This document shows positions 9,226 through 17,106 of a DNA stretch of 36,260 nt, one piece after another. Under the pieces are notes generated by a model. That model saw only the letters and a program-made list of their open reading frames with translations, had not been told where the DNA came from and searched no databases. The DNA comes from an uncultured Bacteroidota bacterium. GTDB lineage: Bacteria > Bacteroidota > Bacteroidia > Chitinophagales > Chitinophagaceae. A program made the translations under genes and the position numbers. The stretch spans positions 1-36,260 of the forward strand of contig CAIYTT010000127.1 in the NCBI GenBank assembly GCA_903929195.1. Reading direction: 5' to 3'. How positions within the stretch are numbered: position 1 is the first letter of the stretch; every line of letters starts with the position of its first letter.

Positions 9226-11250
9226 ATGAAAAAACTTTATTTTTTATTAATTACGTTAATTTTAGGAAATCAGCTATTGGCACAATCAACCGAAGACTAT
9301 ACCGTTGAACTTAGTGCTGTAACACAAACAATACCAACTCCAAAAATCACTCTAAATTGGAAACGCATTACTTCTGAAACACCTAAATATCATATTTATA
9401 AAAAGTCGAAAACTGCTACATCTTGGGGTACACAAATAGCTGTTTTAAATGCTACCGATAGCACTTTTGTAGATTCTTTAGTAATTATAGACTCTGCTTA
9501 CGAGTATCAAGTATTTGCTATGGACACACCTGCTGTTACTAATTGGAGTGCATCGGGGTATATTTATGCAGGCATAAAAAATCCGGCAATACATAACAGG
9601 GGTGCCATTATTGTTTTAGTTGATTCTACTTTTATAGATTCTTGTAGTGCCAATATTACAAAACTTATGAATGACCTTAGTGGAGACGGGTGGCAAATAT
9701 ATAGACATAATCTTTCAAGAAACGTAGCAGACACATCCATTAAAAACCTTATTGTTCACGACCATACAATAGATGCAAGCATTAATTCTTTATTGATATT
9801 GGGTCATTTAGCGGTGCCATATAGTGGTGATTTAAATCCGGACGGACACCCAAACCATTTAGGAGCATGGCCTGCCGACCTTTATTATGGTTGCTTAACC
9901 GGCTGGACAGATACTTATGTTTTAGATACCGGTGCCGGATATACTGCCAATCGTAATATGCCCGGTGATGGTAAATGGGACCAAACAATAATTCCTTCTT
10001 TTACAATACTGCAAATTGGTCGTATAGATGTTAGTAATATGCCCTCTTTCGGACGTAGCGAAGTACAAATGATGAATTCTTATCTTCAAAAAGACCATAT
10101 CTACAAAATGGATTCTTTAAACGTGCATCATAGAGCCCTAATAAGTGATAACTTCGGTGCTTTTGGTGGTGAAGCTTTTGCAGCAAACGGATGGAGAAAT
10201 TTTGCACCATTGGTTAGTAAAGACAGTGTACAGTCAATTCCGTTTATTGCATCTCTTGCCGATTCTTCTTTTCAATGGGCTTATGGCTGTGGTGGCGGTT
10301 CTTTTAATAGTGCAGGAGGCATAGGTGCTACAACCGATTTTGCTGCAAATGCAGAAAATGGAATTTTCACTATGTTATTCGGTAGCTATTTTGGTGATTG
10401 GAATGTACAGGATAATTTTTTGAGAGCACCTTTATGTGCAAATCCACCTGCACTTACTAATTGCTGGGCAGGCAGACCCAACTGGTATTTTCATCACATG
10501 GCATTAGGCGAAAGCATTGGTTACAGCACAAAACTTACACAAAATAACAACGCTATGCTGTATAGTAGATTTGATACTGCATCGGGTTATGCTTTTGCAT
10601 CGGGCTATGGTGCAGCGTTTGTGCATGTTGCTTTAATGGGCGACCCTAGTCTTAGAACCGATTATATTAAGCCTACATCTAACCTAACTATTACTCATGG
10701 TTTACATACCGGTGCATCTCTTACTTGGGCAGCATCGCCTGATGTTGCTGTAATTGGTTATTATGTATATCGTGCAGATAGCCTATATGGATACTATAAA
10801 CGATTGTCTAATATGCTTTCCGTAACAAACTTTCATGACACGGTTGGCACGAATGGATTAAAGTATTACATGGTTCGCCCAGTAAAATTACAAGGCACAC
10901 CATCTGGCAATTATTATAATTTAGGTATTGGCATTATTGATACAGCAACAATTAGTTTTCCACATGTATATATAGCTAATATAACCAATGCACAAAATGA
11001 ATTAAGCATAAATATATTTCCTAATCCTGCAAAAAACCTACTTCAATTATCCATAAGCAGCAGTAATGAATGTACGGCAACAATATGTGTAGTAAATAGT
11101 ATAGGAGAAACCCTATACCCGACTTCTAAACTACTAAAATCCGGCATTAATCAATATTCATTAAATATCAGCAACTTAGCAACCGGTATGTATCAAGTAA
11201 TAGTTAGTACGGGCACTAAAAAGATAGTGAATAAGTTTATTAAAGAATAG
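9226..11250 (+). CDS. secreted T9SS protein with C25-like core and Fn3 domains
   Basis: The protein has 674 residues from the ATG at 9226. A GTG at 9181 is in frame but would put 15 residues before an otherwise perfect signal peptide (MKKLYFLLITLILG, cleavage near LLAQ). After the signal come an Fn3-like domain (about 25-110), a core of roughly 380 residues, a second Fn3-like domain (about 490-570) and a T9SS type A sorting domain (PNPAKN near 600, then basic KFIKE). The core has VPYSGDLNPDGHPNH, GAWPADLYYG, GYGCGGGSF, WYFHHM and GDPSLR. The last of these is the usual end of gingipain-like C25 peptidase domains, so a C25/caspase-like fold is likely. I cannot assign the catalytic His/Cys pair with certainty, so activity is open. 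The protein should be exported to the cell surface. Confidence 0.8.
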   Translation: MKKLYFLLITLILGNQLLAQSTEDYTVELSAVTQTIPTPKITLNWKRITSETPKYHIYKKSKTATSWGTQIAVLNATDSTFVDSLVIIDSAYEYQVFAMDTPAVTNWSASGYIYAGIKNPAIHNRGAIIVLVDSTFIDSCSANITKLMNDLSGDGWQIYRHNLSRNVADTSIKNLIVHDHTIDASINSLLILGHLAVPYSGDLNPDGHPNHLGAWPADLYYGCLTGWTDTYVLDTGAGYTANRNMPGDGKWDQTIIPSFTILQIGRIDVSNMPSFGRSEVQMMNSYLQKDHIYKMDSLNVHHRALISDNFGAFGGEAFAANGWRNFAPLVSKDSVQSIPFIASLADSSFQWAYGCGGGSFNSAGGIGATTDFAANAENGIFTMLFGSYFGDWNVQDNFLRAPLCANPPALTNCWAGRPNWYFHHMALGESIGYSTKLTQNNNAMLYSRFDTASGYAFASGYGAAFVHVALMGDPSLRTDYIKPTSNLTITHGLHTGASLTWAASPDVAVIGYYVYRADSLYGYYKRLSNMLSVTNFHDTVGTNGLKYYMVRPVKLQGTPSGNYYNLGIGIIDTATISFPHVYIANITNAQNELSINIFPNPAKNLLQLSISSSNECTATICVVNSIGETLYPTSKLLKSGINQYSLNISNLATGMYQVIVSTGTKKIVNKFIKE

Positions 11251-11262
11251 ATTTATATAAAT

Positions 11263-11299
11263 AATCCCCACAGCTTTGATTGTTGATGCTGTGGGGATT
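11263..11299. terminator. strong bidirectional hairpin after the T9SS gene
   Basis: AATCCCCACAGC at 11263-11274 pairs perfectly with GCTGTGGGGATT at 11288-11299 (12 bp, 13-nt loop). It sits 12 bases after the stop at 11250 and between convergent genes. The stem is by far the most G+C-rich local sequence, which fits an intrinsic terminator even though the flanking T-tract is short. Confidence 0.8.
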
Positions 11300-11333
11300 G
11301 CTTTATAAAATATTGTATGTTGTCTTTCTACAA

Positions 11334-11362
11334 AAAATAGGTAATAAATATTTACCTATTTT
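11334..11362. terminator. second hairpin at the end of the aldo/keto reductase gene
   Basis: AAAATAGGTAA (11334-11344) and TTACCTATTTT (11352-11362) form an 11-bp stem with a 7-nt loop. The right arm reaches into the stop codon of the minus-strand gene. Read from the minus strand, the stem is followed by T-rich sequence, so it probably terminates the reductase transcript. Confidence 0.65.
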
Positions 11363-12389
11363 ACTTATTATTCAATTGCCTATCAGTACTTTGTCTCTCA
11401 ACCATCCAACCCGGATATTCTTTGTTTAATGCACTTATATCGTTAAGTTGCTTTAATTCTTCTTGGTTTAATAATAAATTGGTAGAAAGGATATTGTCAT
11501 TAAGTTGTTGTACATTTTTTGCACCTATTATAGTACTTGTTATACCTGCTTGATGGCGTACCCATGCTAATGCTACCTGTGCAACTGTGGCATCGTGTAC
11601 TTTGGCAATATCAGCAAGTACATCTATAATATCGTAAGCTTTTGTTTTATTTATTGGGGGGAAATCAAAATTATCTCTTCTACTGTCGCCAGCTTTTTCG
11701 TTGCTTCGTGTAAATTTACCTGTCATAAAGCCACCTGCCAATGGGCTCCAAGGCATTATAGCCATTCTTTGGTCTATTGCCATAGGTACAATTTCACGTT
11801 CAATGTCTCTGCCGGCAATAGAATAAAAATATTGTAATCCTTCAAATTTATGCCATCCGTTTTTATCAGCTATTCCTTGTGCTTTCATCACCATCCAAGC
11901 AGGCCAATTACAGACAGCAACATAACGCACTTTTCCGGTGTTCACAATATCATTAAGTGCTCGCATCGTTTGTTCTATCGGTGTGTATAAATCTACACCA
12001 TGCACATAAAGTATATCAATATGGTTCATTTGTAAGCGTTCTAAGCTTGCATCTACTGATTGAAAAATGTGGTAACGAGATAATCCGAGATTATTTATAC
12101 TCTCACTCATTCTACCTCTAACTTTGGTAGCAATAACCAAATCGTTACGGCTTATACCTAATTCTTTAATACTATTTCCTAGTAACCTTTCCGATTCGCC
12201 ATAAGAGTAAATATTGGCAGTGTCAATAAAATTGATACCACCGCTAATGGTCTCTTTTATTAATTTGTTTACCTCTTCTTGTTGCAAAGTACCTATTGCT
12301 TTCCAATAACCTTCGCCACCAAATGTCATAGTTCCAAAGCAAAGTTCGGAAACAACCAAACCTGTATTGCCAAAATAATTATATTTCAT
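11361..12389 (-). CDS. aldo/keto reductase
   Basis: This is a 342-residue NADPH-dependent aldo/keto reductase of the bacterial YajO/Tas-like group, which reduces aldehydes or ketones to alcohols in the cytoplasm. The catalytic tetrad is visible: D56 (FIDTANIY), Y61, K89 (ATKVRG) and H130 (YVHGVD). The N-terminus YFGNTGLVVSELCFGTMTFG and the cofactor-binding IIGAKNVQQL near the C-terminus are standard. Length and start (ATG at 12387-12389) fit the family. It is alone on this strand, divergent from the flavoprotein gene. The natural substrate cannot be predicted. Confidence 0.93.
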   Translation of the reverse strand: MKYNYFGNTGLVVSELCFGTMTFGGEGYWKAIGTLQQEEVNKLIKETISGGINFIDTANIYSYGESERLLGNSIKELGISRNDLVIATKVRGRMSESINNLGLSRYHIFQSVDASLERLQMNHIDILYVHGVDLYTPIEQTMRALNDIVNTGKVRYVAVCNWPAWMVMKAQGIADKNGWHKFEGLQYFYSIAGRDIEREIVPMAIDQRMAIMPWSPLAGGFMTGKFTRSNEKAGDSRRDNFDFPPINKTKAYDIIDVLADIAKVHDATVAQVALAWVRHQAGITSTIIGAKNVQQLNDNILSTNLLLNQEELKQLNDISALNKEYPGWMVERQSTDRQLNNK

Positions 12390-12466
12390 GATGTATCTAT
12401 TTTATACGGTAAAAGTAACTTGTATTTAGGTAAGCAACTATAAGTAATTATTATGAATAGATAAAC

Positions 12467-12474
12467 TAAATTTG
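12467..12474 (+). promoter_or_regulatory. possible -7 element for the flavoprotein/dapB unit
   Basis: TAAATTTG matches the Bacteroidota -7 consensus TAnnTTTG, about 115 bases before the proposed start. I see no good TTTG partner about 20 bases upstream, so this is only a partial promoter match in AT-rich DNA. Confidence 0.3.
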
Positions 12475-12573
12475 CGTAGATATGTATTAAAAGTAATTGT
12501 TTGGAACAAAATCATTTAAAACCTATCGTTTCTTAAGTTGTCAATTTCTATAACACATTTATCTTCAATACTT

Positions 12574-12602
12574 TAAAAACGAAAAGAAAATAAAAACGAA
12601 AA
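12574..12602 (+). repeat. 12-nt direct repeat at the start of the flavoprotein gene
   Basis: TAAAAACGAAAA occurs at 12574-12585 and again at 12591-12602, a 17-nt period. The second copy covers the first codons of the gene. It may be a small tandem duplication that reshaped the translation start region. Confidence 0.5.
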
Positions 12603-13819
12603 TAGCAATTATCGGGGCAGGTGCAGCAGGATGCTTTGCAGCAGCAAATATTTTATACAACCAAAATTTGGAGGTAGTAGTATTTGAAAAAACCGGTAAG
12701 GTTATGCAAAAAATTAAAGCATCCGGCGGTGGCAGATGTAATGTTACCAATGCTATTACAGATGTTACAGAACTAATTAAAAAATACCCGAGAGGTGGAC
12801 ATTTTCTTCGAAAGTCATTATTTAACTTTAATACGAGCAATACAATAAAATGGTTTCAAGAACGGGAAGTAAAATTAAAAACAGAAGCCGATGGCAGAGT
12901 TTTTCCTGTTTCAGACGATTCGCAAACAATTATTGACTGTATATGGAAAGAAATGATGCTGAATAAAGTATCTCTTTTTTATCATAAATCGCTAATTAAA
13001 ATAAATAAAACCAACACCCTATTTGAACTTATTTTTAATGATAATACAGTACAATATGCCGATGTAGTGTTGCTAACATGCGGTGGTTTTCCAAAACAGG
13101 AACAGTATAAATGGCTTTTAGATTGCGGACATACCATACAGAACCCCGTACCTTCTTTGTTTACTTTTAATATTCCTAAAAATACAATAACCCAACTTAT
13201 GGGTGTAAGTATGCCCGATGTAACAATAAAAATTGTAAATACTAAATTTGCGCAAACCGGACCAATATTAATTACTCATTGGGGAATAAGTGGGCCTGCA
13301 GTCTTAAAATTATCAGCATTTGCAGCAAGAGAACTAAATAATAAAAATTATGAATTTGACATTAGTATTAATTGGCTAAATGATATAAATGAAACAGATT
13401 TAAAAAATCAAATTTTAGAAATAAGGAAAATAGATGGTAAAAGTTTTTTGTATAGTAAAAATCCTTTCGGGATGCCCAAAAGACTTTGGGAATTTATATT
13501 ACAAAGAGCTTGCATAAAAGAAGAAACAAAATGGGGCGAATTACCTGCAAAAGAACAAAATAGACTTATTATAAGCTTAATACAAGATATGTATTCTATT
13601 AAAGGCAAAACAACATTTAAAGAAGAATTTGTAACTGCAGGTGGTATAAATTTAAAAGAAATTGATGCTAATAATATGCAAAGTAAACTAGTTCCCGGTT
13701 TGTTTTTTGGTGGCGAAATTATGGATGTAGATGGTATTACAGGTGGTTTCAATTTTCAACATGCATGGAGTAGTGCCTATATAGCTGCTAATGGCATAAA
13801 AGAGTATTTACAATTATAA
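12590..13819 (+). CDS. HI0933/YhiN-family flavoprotein, probable ATA start
   Basis: This is a predicted FAD/NAD(P)-binding oxidoreductase of the HI0933 (YhiN/BaiN) family, about 409 residues if read from 12590. The dinucleotide-binding motif IAIIGAGAAG, then FEKTGKVMQKIKASGGGRCNVTN, VLLTCGGFPK and the C-terminal GGEIMDVDGITGGFNFQHAW are all family hallmarks. The nearest standard start codon in frame is TTG at 12668, but that lies after the FAD motif and would delete it. Upstream of the motif the frame stays open back to a stop at 12551 and has no ATG, GTG or TTG. The position where relatives start (M-K-x-K-I-A-I-I-G) is ATA at 12590-12592. Thus the gene uses a rare ATA start, or a G-to-A change has crippled it, or the base is an error. 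dapB follows 21 bases later, suggesting one transcript. Confidence 0.82.
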   Translation: MKTKIAIIGAGAAGCFAAANILYNQNLEVVVFEKTGKVMQKIKASGGGRCNVTNAITDVTELIKKYPRGGHFLRKSLFNFNTSNTIKWFQEREVKLKTEADGRVFPVSDDSQTIIDCIWKEMMLNKVSLFYHKSLIKINKTNTLFELIFNDNTVQYADVVLLTCGGFPKQEQYKWLLDCGHTIQNPVPSLFTFNIPKNTITQLMGVSMPDVTIKIVNTKFAQTGPILITHWGISGPAVLKLSAFAARELNNKNYEFDISINWLNDINETDLKNQILEIRKIDGKSFLYSKNPFGMPKRLWEFILQRACIKEETKWGELPAKEQNRLIISLIQDMYSIKGKTTFKEEFVTAGGINLKEIDANNMQSKLVPGLFFGGEIMDVDGITGGFNFQHAWSSAYIAANGIKEYLQL

Positions 13820-13840
13820 ACATACATAAATGAATATACA

Positions 13841-14557
13841 ATGAATATAGCATTAATAGGTTATGGTAAAATGGGGCAAACAATAGAAAGAATAGCAATC
13901 AAACGCGAGCATACTATTGTTTTGAAAATAACAAGTAAAAATGTGGATATGTTGAATGCTGCCTCATTAAAAAATGTAGATGTTGCAATAGAGTTTTCTA
14001 AACCCGAAGTCGCATTTGCAAATGTAATGCAATGCATTGAAGCAGGGGTAAATGTGGTTTGTGGCACTACAGGTTGGAATAAAGACCTACCCAATGCAGA
14101 GCAAAACGCAATAGAAAAAAAATGTGCATTTTTACAGGCTTCTAATTTTAGTATTGGCGTAAATCTATTTTTTGAAATAAATAAGCATCTCGCACATCTT
14201 ATGAATAATCATATAGAATATGCAGTATCTATTGAAGAAACCCACCATACTCATAAAAAAGATGCACCAAGTGGCACGGCTATTACGCTTGCAGAACAGA
14301 TATTAAATACTATTTCGTCAAAAAAAACGTGGCACTTAGGCAATAGTGAAGATAAAAATAGTATTCCTATTATTGCAAATAGAATTGAAAATGTACCCGG
14401 TACACACAATGTAAAATATACATCACCAATAGATGACATTGAAATAATACACACTGCACATAACAGAGACGGCTTTGCATTGGGTGCTGTTCTTGCTGCC
14501 GAATTTATAAAAGGTAAACAAGGCATTTTTAAAATGAAAGATGTTTTAGGTATCTAA
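13841..14557 (+). CDS. dapB: 4-hydroxy-tetrahydrodipicolinate reductase
   Basis: DapB catalyses the NAD(P)H-dependent reduction step of the diaminopimelate/lysine pathway in the cytoplasm. The 238-residue length is normal for Bacteroidota DapB. Visible motifs are the nucleotide loop GYGKMG (7-12), VVCGTTGW (72-79), SNFSIGVN (101-108), and the active-site stretch EETHHTHKKDAPSGTA with H135, H136, K139 and D141-A147. The ending RDGFALGAVLAAEF is also typical. The start ATG at 13841 is preferred over the ATG 12 bases earlier, which meets a stop after four codons. It lies directly behind the HI0933-type flavoprotein and is probably co-transcribed with it. In many relatives dapB is followed by a signal peptidase gene, which is not seen here. 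Confidence 0.96.
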   Translation: MNIALIGYGKMGQTIERIAIKREHTIVLKITSKNVDMLNAASLKNVDVAIEFSKPEVAFANVMQCIEAGVNVVCGTTGWNKDLPNAEQNAIEKKCAFLQASNFSIGVNLFFEINKHLAHLMNNHIEYAVSIEETHHTHKKDAPSGTAITLAEQILNTISSKKTWHLGNSEDKNSIPIIANRIENVPGTHNVKYTSPIDDIEIIHTAHNRDGFALGAVLAAEFIKGKQGIFKMKDVLGI

Positions 14558-14574
14558 AATTACATTTTCTACTT

Positions 14575-14605
14575 ATTGCATTTTTCAATAATTATACTAC
14601 TTTTG
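14575..14605 (+). promoter_or_regulatory. probable Bacteroidota promoter
   Basis: TTG at 14575-14577 and TACTTTTG (TAnnTTTG) at 14598-14605 are separated by 20 bases, close to the spacing of Bacteroidota sigma-ABfrA promoters. The element ends 17 bases before the ATG of the small lipoprotein gene. Confidence 0.6.
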
Positions 14606-14622
14606 CTATAAATAAAATATCT

Positions 14623-15036
14623 ATGAAAAAAATAATTTTTCCTGTTTTATCGTTATTCTTATTAATGGCTGCAATGCCATCTTGCAAAGAAGGTGCTGAT
14701 ATTGACATGGTACAAATACATAAAGTTGAGGACAGTTTAGAAAAATTTGTTCCTTTAGTTCGTCCTTGTACTGTAAATGTAAGAACCGTAGAACAAGAGG
14801 AATTGGTTGTAACTATCGGTAGTCCATTATTGTTTCAAACAAGTCCGCAAGCAAAGCAAGAGGTAGCCGTAAGAATAGCATCTATGGCTTTACAGGTATT
14901 CGGTAACGATAATAGATTAAAAAGTGGTAAATTAGTAATATCAAATGACAGTCGTAACCAAGAGGTTTCTCCAAAAGATGGAATTATTACCGATATGAAA
15001 ATAGACAGTATAAAGAAATTAATGACTAAAAAATAA
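14623..15036 (+). CDS. small putative lipoprotein
   Basis: The product has 137 residues. The N-terminus is a lipoprotein signal: MKK, a hydrophobic stretch, then the lipobox MPSC with Cys at 21 followed by KEG. The protein should therefore be lipidated and held at the inner or outer membrane. The mature part is charged, contains one further cysteine (VRPCTVNV) and ends MTKK; no known domain was recognised. It has its own good promoter match directly upstream, so it is probably expressed independently of dapB. Function unknown. Confidence 0.75.
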   Translation: MKKIIFPVLSLFLLMAAMPSCKEGADIDMVQIHKVEDSLEKFVPLVRPCTVNVRTVEQEELVVTIGSPLLFQTSPQAKQEVAVRIASMALQVFGNDNRLKSGKLVISNDSRNQEVSPKDGIITDMKIDSIKKLMTKK

Positions 15037-15305
15037 ATAGTTTTTTAGTAACTTTTTTAAAATCCCAACTAAATGCAAAATAGATATGTCTTATAAATTA
15101 CCGGATTTATTTTTTAATTCATTGTTGTCCGACAAACGGAGATAAAAAAGAATATTAGTTGTGAATTCCGCTACAGTCCTACATTTGAAATGCCAATTGA
15201 AAAGCAGGGTGTTGTACCTTTTTAGGAATATTCGGTGATTTGTTGTTTTTAATTCGTTTTCTTTTCTGTTTAAACGTAGTAGTAAGTAAAACAATATAAA
15301 CAATC
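15037..15305. other. 269-base non-coding block, repeat-like
   Basis: There is no convincing gene on either strand. A 70-codon frame on the minus strand (15091-15303) has a composition unlike a normal protein. The stretch around 15120-15230 is more structured and less AT-rich than ordinary spacers here. It includes the imperfect palindrome TTGTCCGACAA at about 15126-15136. It marks the beginning of the accessory stretch and could be a dispersed repeat or a transposon scar. Confidence 0.35.
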
Positions 15306-15689
15306 ATGATAAAAAGAAATAGTATAATTTATTGGGTTGCTACCGGATTGCTATCTTTTGGCATGTTGACAAGTGGCATCCAGCAGGCATTAAGAACAAA
15401 AGCAATGGTTGACCTAATTATTCCTTTAGGTTACCCTACCTACTTTTTGACACTAATTGGTATTTGGAAAATTCTTAGTGTTATAGCTATCCTTATGCCA
15501 AAATTTAAACTTGTAAAAGAATGGGCTTATGCAGGTTTCTTTTTCACAATGACAGGTGCTTTGTTTTCTCATTTGTCAATTGGTAATTATGGTATAAAAG
15601 AAATAATAGGACCAATTATGCAAACAATTTTCATTATCTTGTCGTTGTATTTTAGGCCTGTGGATAGGAAGATAGTTTCAACCAATTAA
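15306..15689 (+). CDS. DoxX-like membrane protein
   Basis: This is a 127-residue protein with four hydrophobic segments (about 9-25, 44-62, 72-90 and 97-115), the arrangement of the DoxX-like family. Typical features are the SGIQQALR segment after helix 1, PLGYPTYFLTLIGIWKIL in the second, and AGFFFTMTGALFSHLS in the third. DoxX-like proteins are small inner-membrane proteins of poorly defined, often redox-linked, roles. The ATG at 15306 starts a normal N-terminus. The YdeI/DUF1801 gene follows after 9 bases, so the two are likely one transcript. A second, only distantly similar DoxX gene lies about 640 bases downstream. Confidence 0.8.
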   Translation: MIKRNSIIYWVATGLLSFGMLTSGIQQALRTKAMVDLIIPLGYPTYFLTLIGIWKILSVIAILMPKFKLVKEWAYAGFFFTMTGALFSHLSIGNYGIKEIIGPIMQTIFIILSLYFRPVDRKIVSTN

Positions 15690-15698
15690 GTAAAAAAC

Positions 15699-16277
15699 AT
15701 GAATCCAAAAGTTGATTTTTATTTTAATAAAGAAAAAAAGTGGCAGAAAGAAATTGAACATTTAAGAGAGATTGTTCTTAACTGCGGGCTTAATGAAGAC
15801 CTAAAATGGGGTTGCCCTTGTTATACTTTAGATGAAAAAAATATTGTATTAATACATGTATTTAAAGAATATTGTGCCTTACTTTTATTTAAAGGTGCCT
15901 TACTAAAAGATACTCATAATATATTGATACAACAAACCGAAAATGTACAAGCCGGGCGACAGATACGGTTCACTAATTTGCAGCAAATAATAGAAATGGA
16001 ATCTATTGTGAAAGCATCTATTTTTGAAGCAATTGAGGTGGAAAAAGCAGGGCTGAAAGTAGAATTAAAAAAGACGGAAGAATATAAAATGCCGGAAGAA
16101 TTTCAGATTATATTGAAAGAAAATCCGGATTTACAAATTGCCTTTAAGGCTTTAACACCTGGTAGGCAAAGAGCCTACCTATATCATTTCTCACAACCCA
16201 AACTTTCAAAAACCAGAGAAGCAAGGATTGAAAAATATATACCACATATTATGAACGGGAAAGGCATAGATGATTAG
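15699..16277 (+). CDS. YdeI/OmpD-associated family protein with DUF1801 domain
   Basis: The protein has 192 residues. The N-terminal part (about 1-120) is a DUF1801/YdhG-like domain: WQKEIEHLREIVLNCGLNED, LKWGCPCY, and VLIHVFKEYCALLLFKGALL. The C-terminal part (about 130-192) is the YdeI module: a segment with MPEEF, then ALTPGRQRAYLYHFSQPKLSKTREARIEKYIPHI. Family members are cytoplasmic and lack an assigned reaction, although some are linked to stress or antimicrobial-peptide resistance. Length is normal and no frameshift is visible. It follows the first DoxX gene by 9 bases. A decayed fragment similar to its own C-terminus lies behind the second DoxX gene. Confidence 0.85.
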   Translation: MNPKVDFYFNKEKKWQKEIEHLREIVLNCGLNEDLKWGCPCYTLDEKNIVLIHVFKEYCALLLFKGALLKDTHNILIQQTENVQAGRQIRFTNLQQIIEMESIVKASIFEAIEVEKAGLKVELKKTEEYKMPEEFQIILKENPDLQIAFKALTPGRQRAYLYHFSQPKLSKTREARIEKYIPHIMNGKGIDD

Positions 16278-16324
16278 CGATAGCAAAATAAATAGTTACT
16301 AAAAATAATATGAAATAATATAAA

Positions 16325-16699
16325 ATGAATGCAGCTATTTGGGTATTACAGTGCCTTCTTTCAGCCTTTTTTATAATACCCGGGGTAGGTAAAGTGAGCG
16401 GTAGTAAACAAAAACATATAGCTGACGGACACTTAAAGCCCGGAGCTTCTATTGTACCTATTCGTGTTCTTGGGGTGTTAGAGTTACTGGGTTGTGTGGG
16501 TATTATAGTGCCATGGCTTACAGGCATCGCAGTAGTGCTTACCCCTGTTGCAGCAATTTGTTTTAGTATTGTAATGCTTGCCGGCATAGCAATACACCTA
16601 CAAAAGAAGGAATATAAAATGCTGCCTTTGTTGGTTGTTGTGTTAGCTTTAGCCTTAATAGTAGCCTATTTTAGATTCGGTAACAGCAACCATTCTTAA
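16325..16699 (+). CDS. DoxX-like membrane protein (second, short)
   Basis: This 124-residue protein has four hydrophobic segments: about 4-22, 43-62, 65-85 and 97-116. The pattern FIIPGVGKVSG after the first helix and RVLGVLELLGCVGIIVP in the second belong to the DoxX-like (DoxX_2) group. It is too different from the DoxX gene at 15306 for a recent duplication. The ATG at 16325 is used. The reading frame ends with NSNHS immediately before a remnant of a YdeI-type gene. Role unknown. Confidence 0.8.
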   Translation: MNAAIWVLQCLLSAFFIIPGVGKVSGSKQKHIADGHLKPGASIVPIRVLGVLELLGCVGIIVPWLTGIAVVLTPVAAICFSIVMLAGIAIHLQKKEYKMLPLLVVVLALALIVAYFRFGNSNHS

Positions 16700-16700
16700 C

Positions 16701-16787
16701 AAAACACGGGAGGAAAGGGTTGGAAAATATGTACCGGAGATTTTGTTACAGTGGGGCAGTATGATTAGTTGTAGAATAAACAATTAA
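16701..16787 (+). pseudogene. remnant of a YdeI-family C-terminus
   Basis: Read from 16701, the DNA encodes KTREERVGKYVPEIL and more, ending at TAA 16785-16787. This matches the tail of the intact YdeI gene nearby (KTREARIEKYIPHIM) in 10 of 15 positions. No start codon or upstream YdeI sequence survives in this frame; it runs straight into the end of the DoxX gene. It is the scar of a second YdeI-type gene that was replaced or deleted. Confidence 0.65.
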
Positions 16788-16832
16788 ATATAATAATTGT
16801 TAAAAAAAATAAATATACACAAAATTTTTCAT

Positions 16833-16840
16833 TAATTTTG
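16833..16840 (+). promoter_or_regulatory. possible -7 element before the toxin/immunity-like pair
   Basis: TAATTTTG matches TAnnTTTG and lies 28 bases before the ATG at 16869. No TTG is found at the proper upstream distance, so the match is partial. Confidence 0.35.
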
Positions 16841-16868
16841 TATTACCTAAAATTAGATTATTGCTATT

Positions 16869-17102
16869 ATGCTTAGAAAGCCATCAAAATCAAATTTAGG
16901 AAAAATGTTAGGTGTTACTGAGGAAATTTTTCATAAAAAAATAAAACCAAAAATAAAGAAAGACTTTTCAAAAGAACTAAACGAAAAAAATATTGACAAT
17001 CCCGATATTTGGTTAGATGAAGATGATAAAATAATATTAGTAAAACCGAGAGACAATACAAGATTTATTGAAACAGATTTATCAATATACAGTTATAAAT
17101 AA
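16869..17102 (+). CDS. small protein resembling a polymorphic-toxin C-terminal tip
   Basis: The product has 77 residues, is strongly basic in its first half and has no signal or membrane segment. The arrangement KSNLGKMLGV, FHKKIKPKIKKDF, NPDIWLDEDDKIILVKPR and TDLSIYSY recalls C-terminal tips found after RHS-type and other polymorphic toxins. There 'GKMLGV...FH..IKP.I..DF' is followed by 'NPDI..D..G.I.LK'. This is recognition by pattern from memory, not an alignment. Here the tip stands alone without a delivery domain, so it would be an orphan or silent cassette, or a small protein of other use. The next gene starts only 4 bases after the stop and resembles DUF4279 immunity-like proteins, which supports the toxin/immunity reading. 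Confidence 0.5.
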   Translation: MLRKPSKSNLGKMLGVTEEIFHKKIKPKIKKDFSKELNEKNIDNPDIWLDEDDKIILVKPRDNTRFIETDLSIYSYK

Positions 17103-17106
17103 AGAC

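Noticed and set aside
12481-12600. ATG at 12483 as start of the HI0933-type gene
   Set aside because: It is followed by a stop after two codons and is not in the gene's frame.
15091-15303. 70-codon minus-strand frame in the spacer before the first DoxX gene
   Set aside because: No domain, no signal, odd composition; more likely part of a non-coding repeat-like block.
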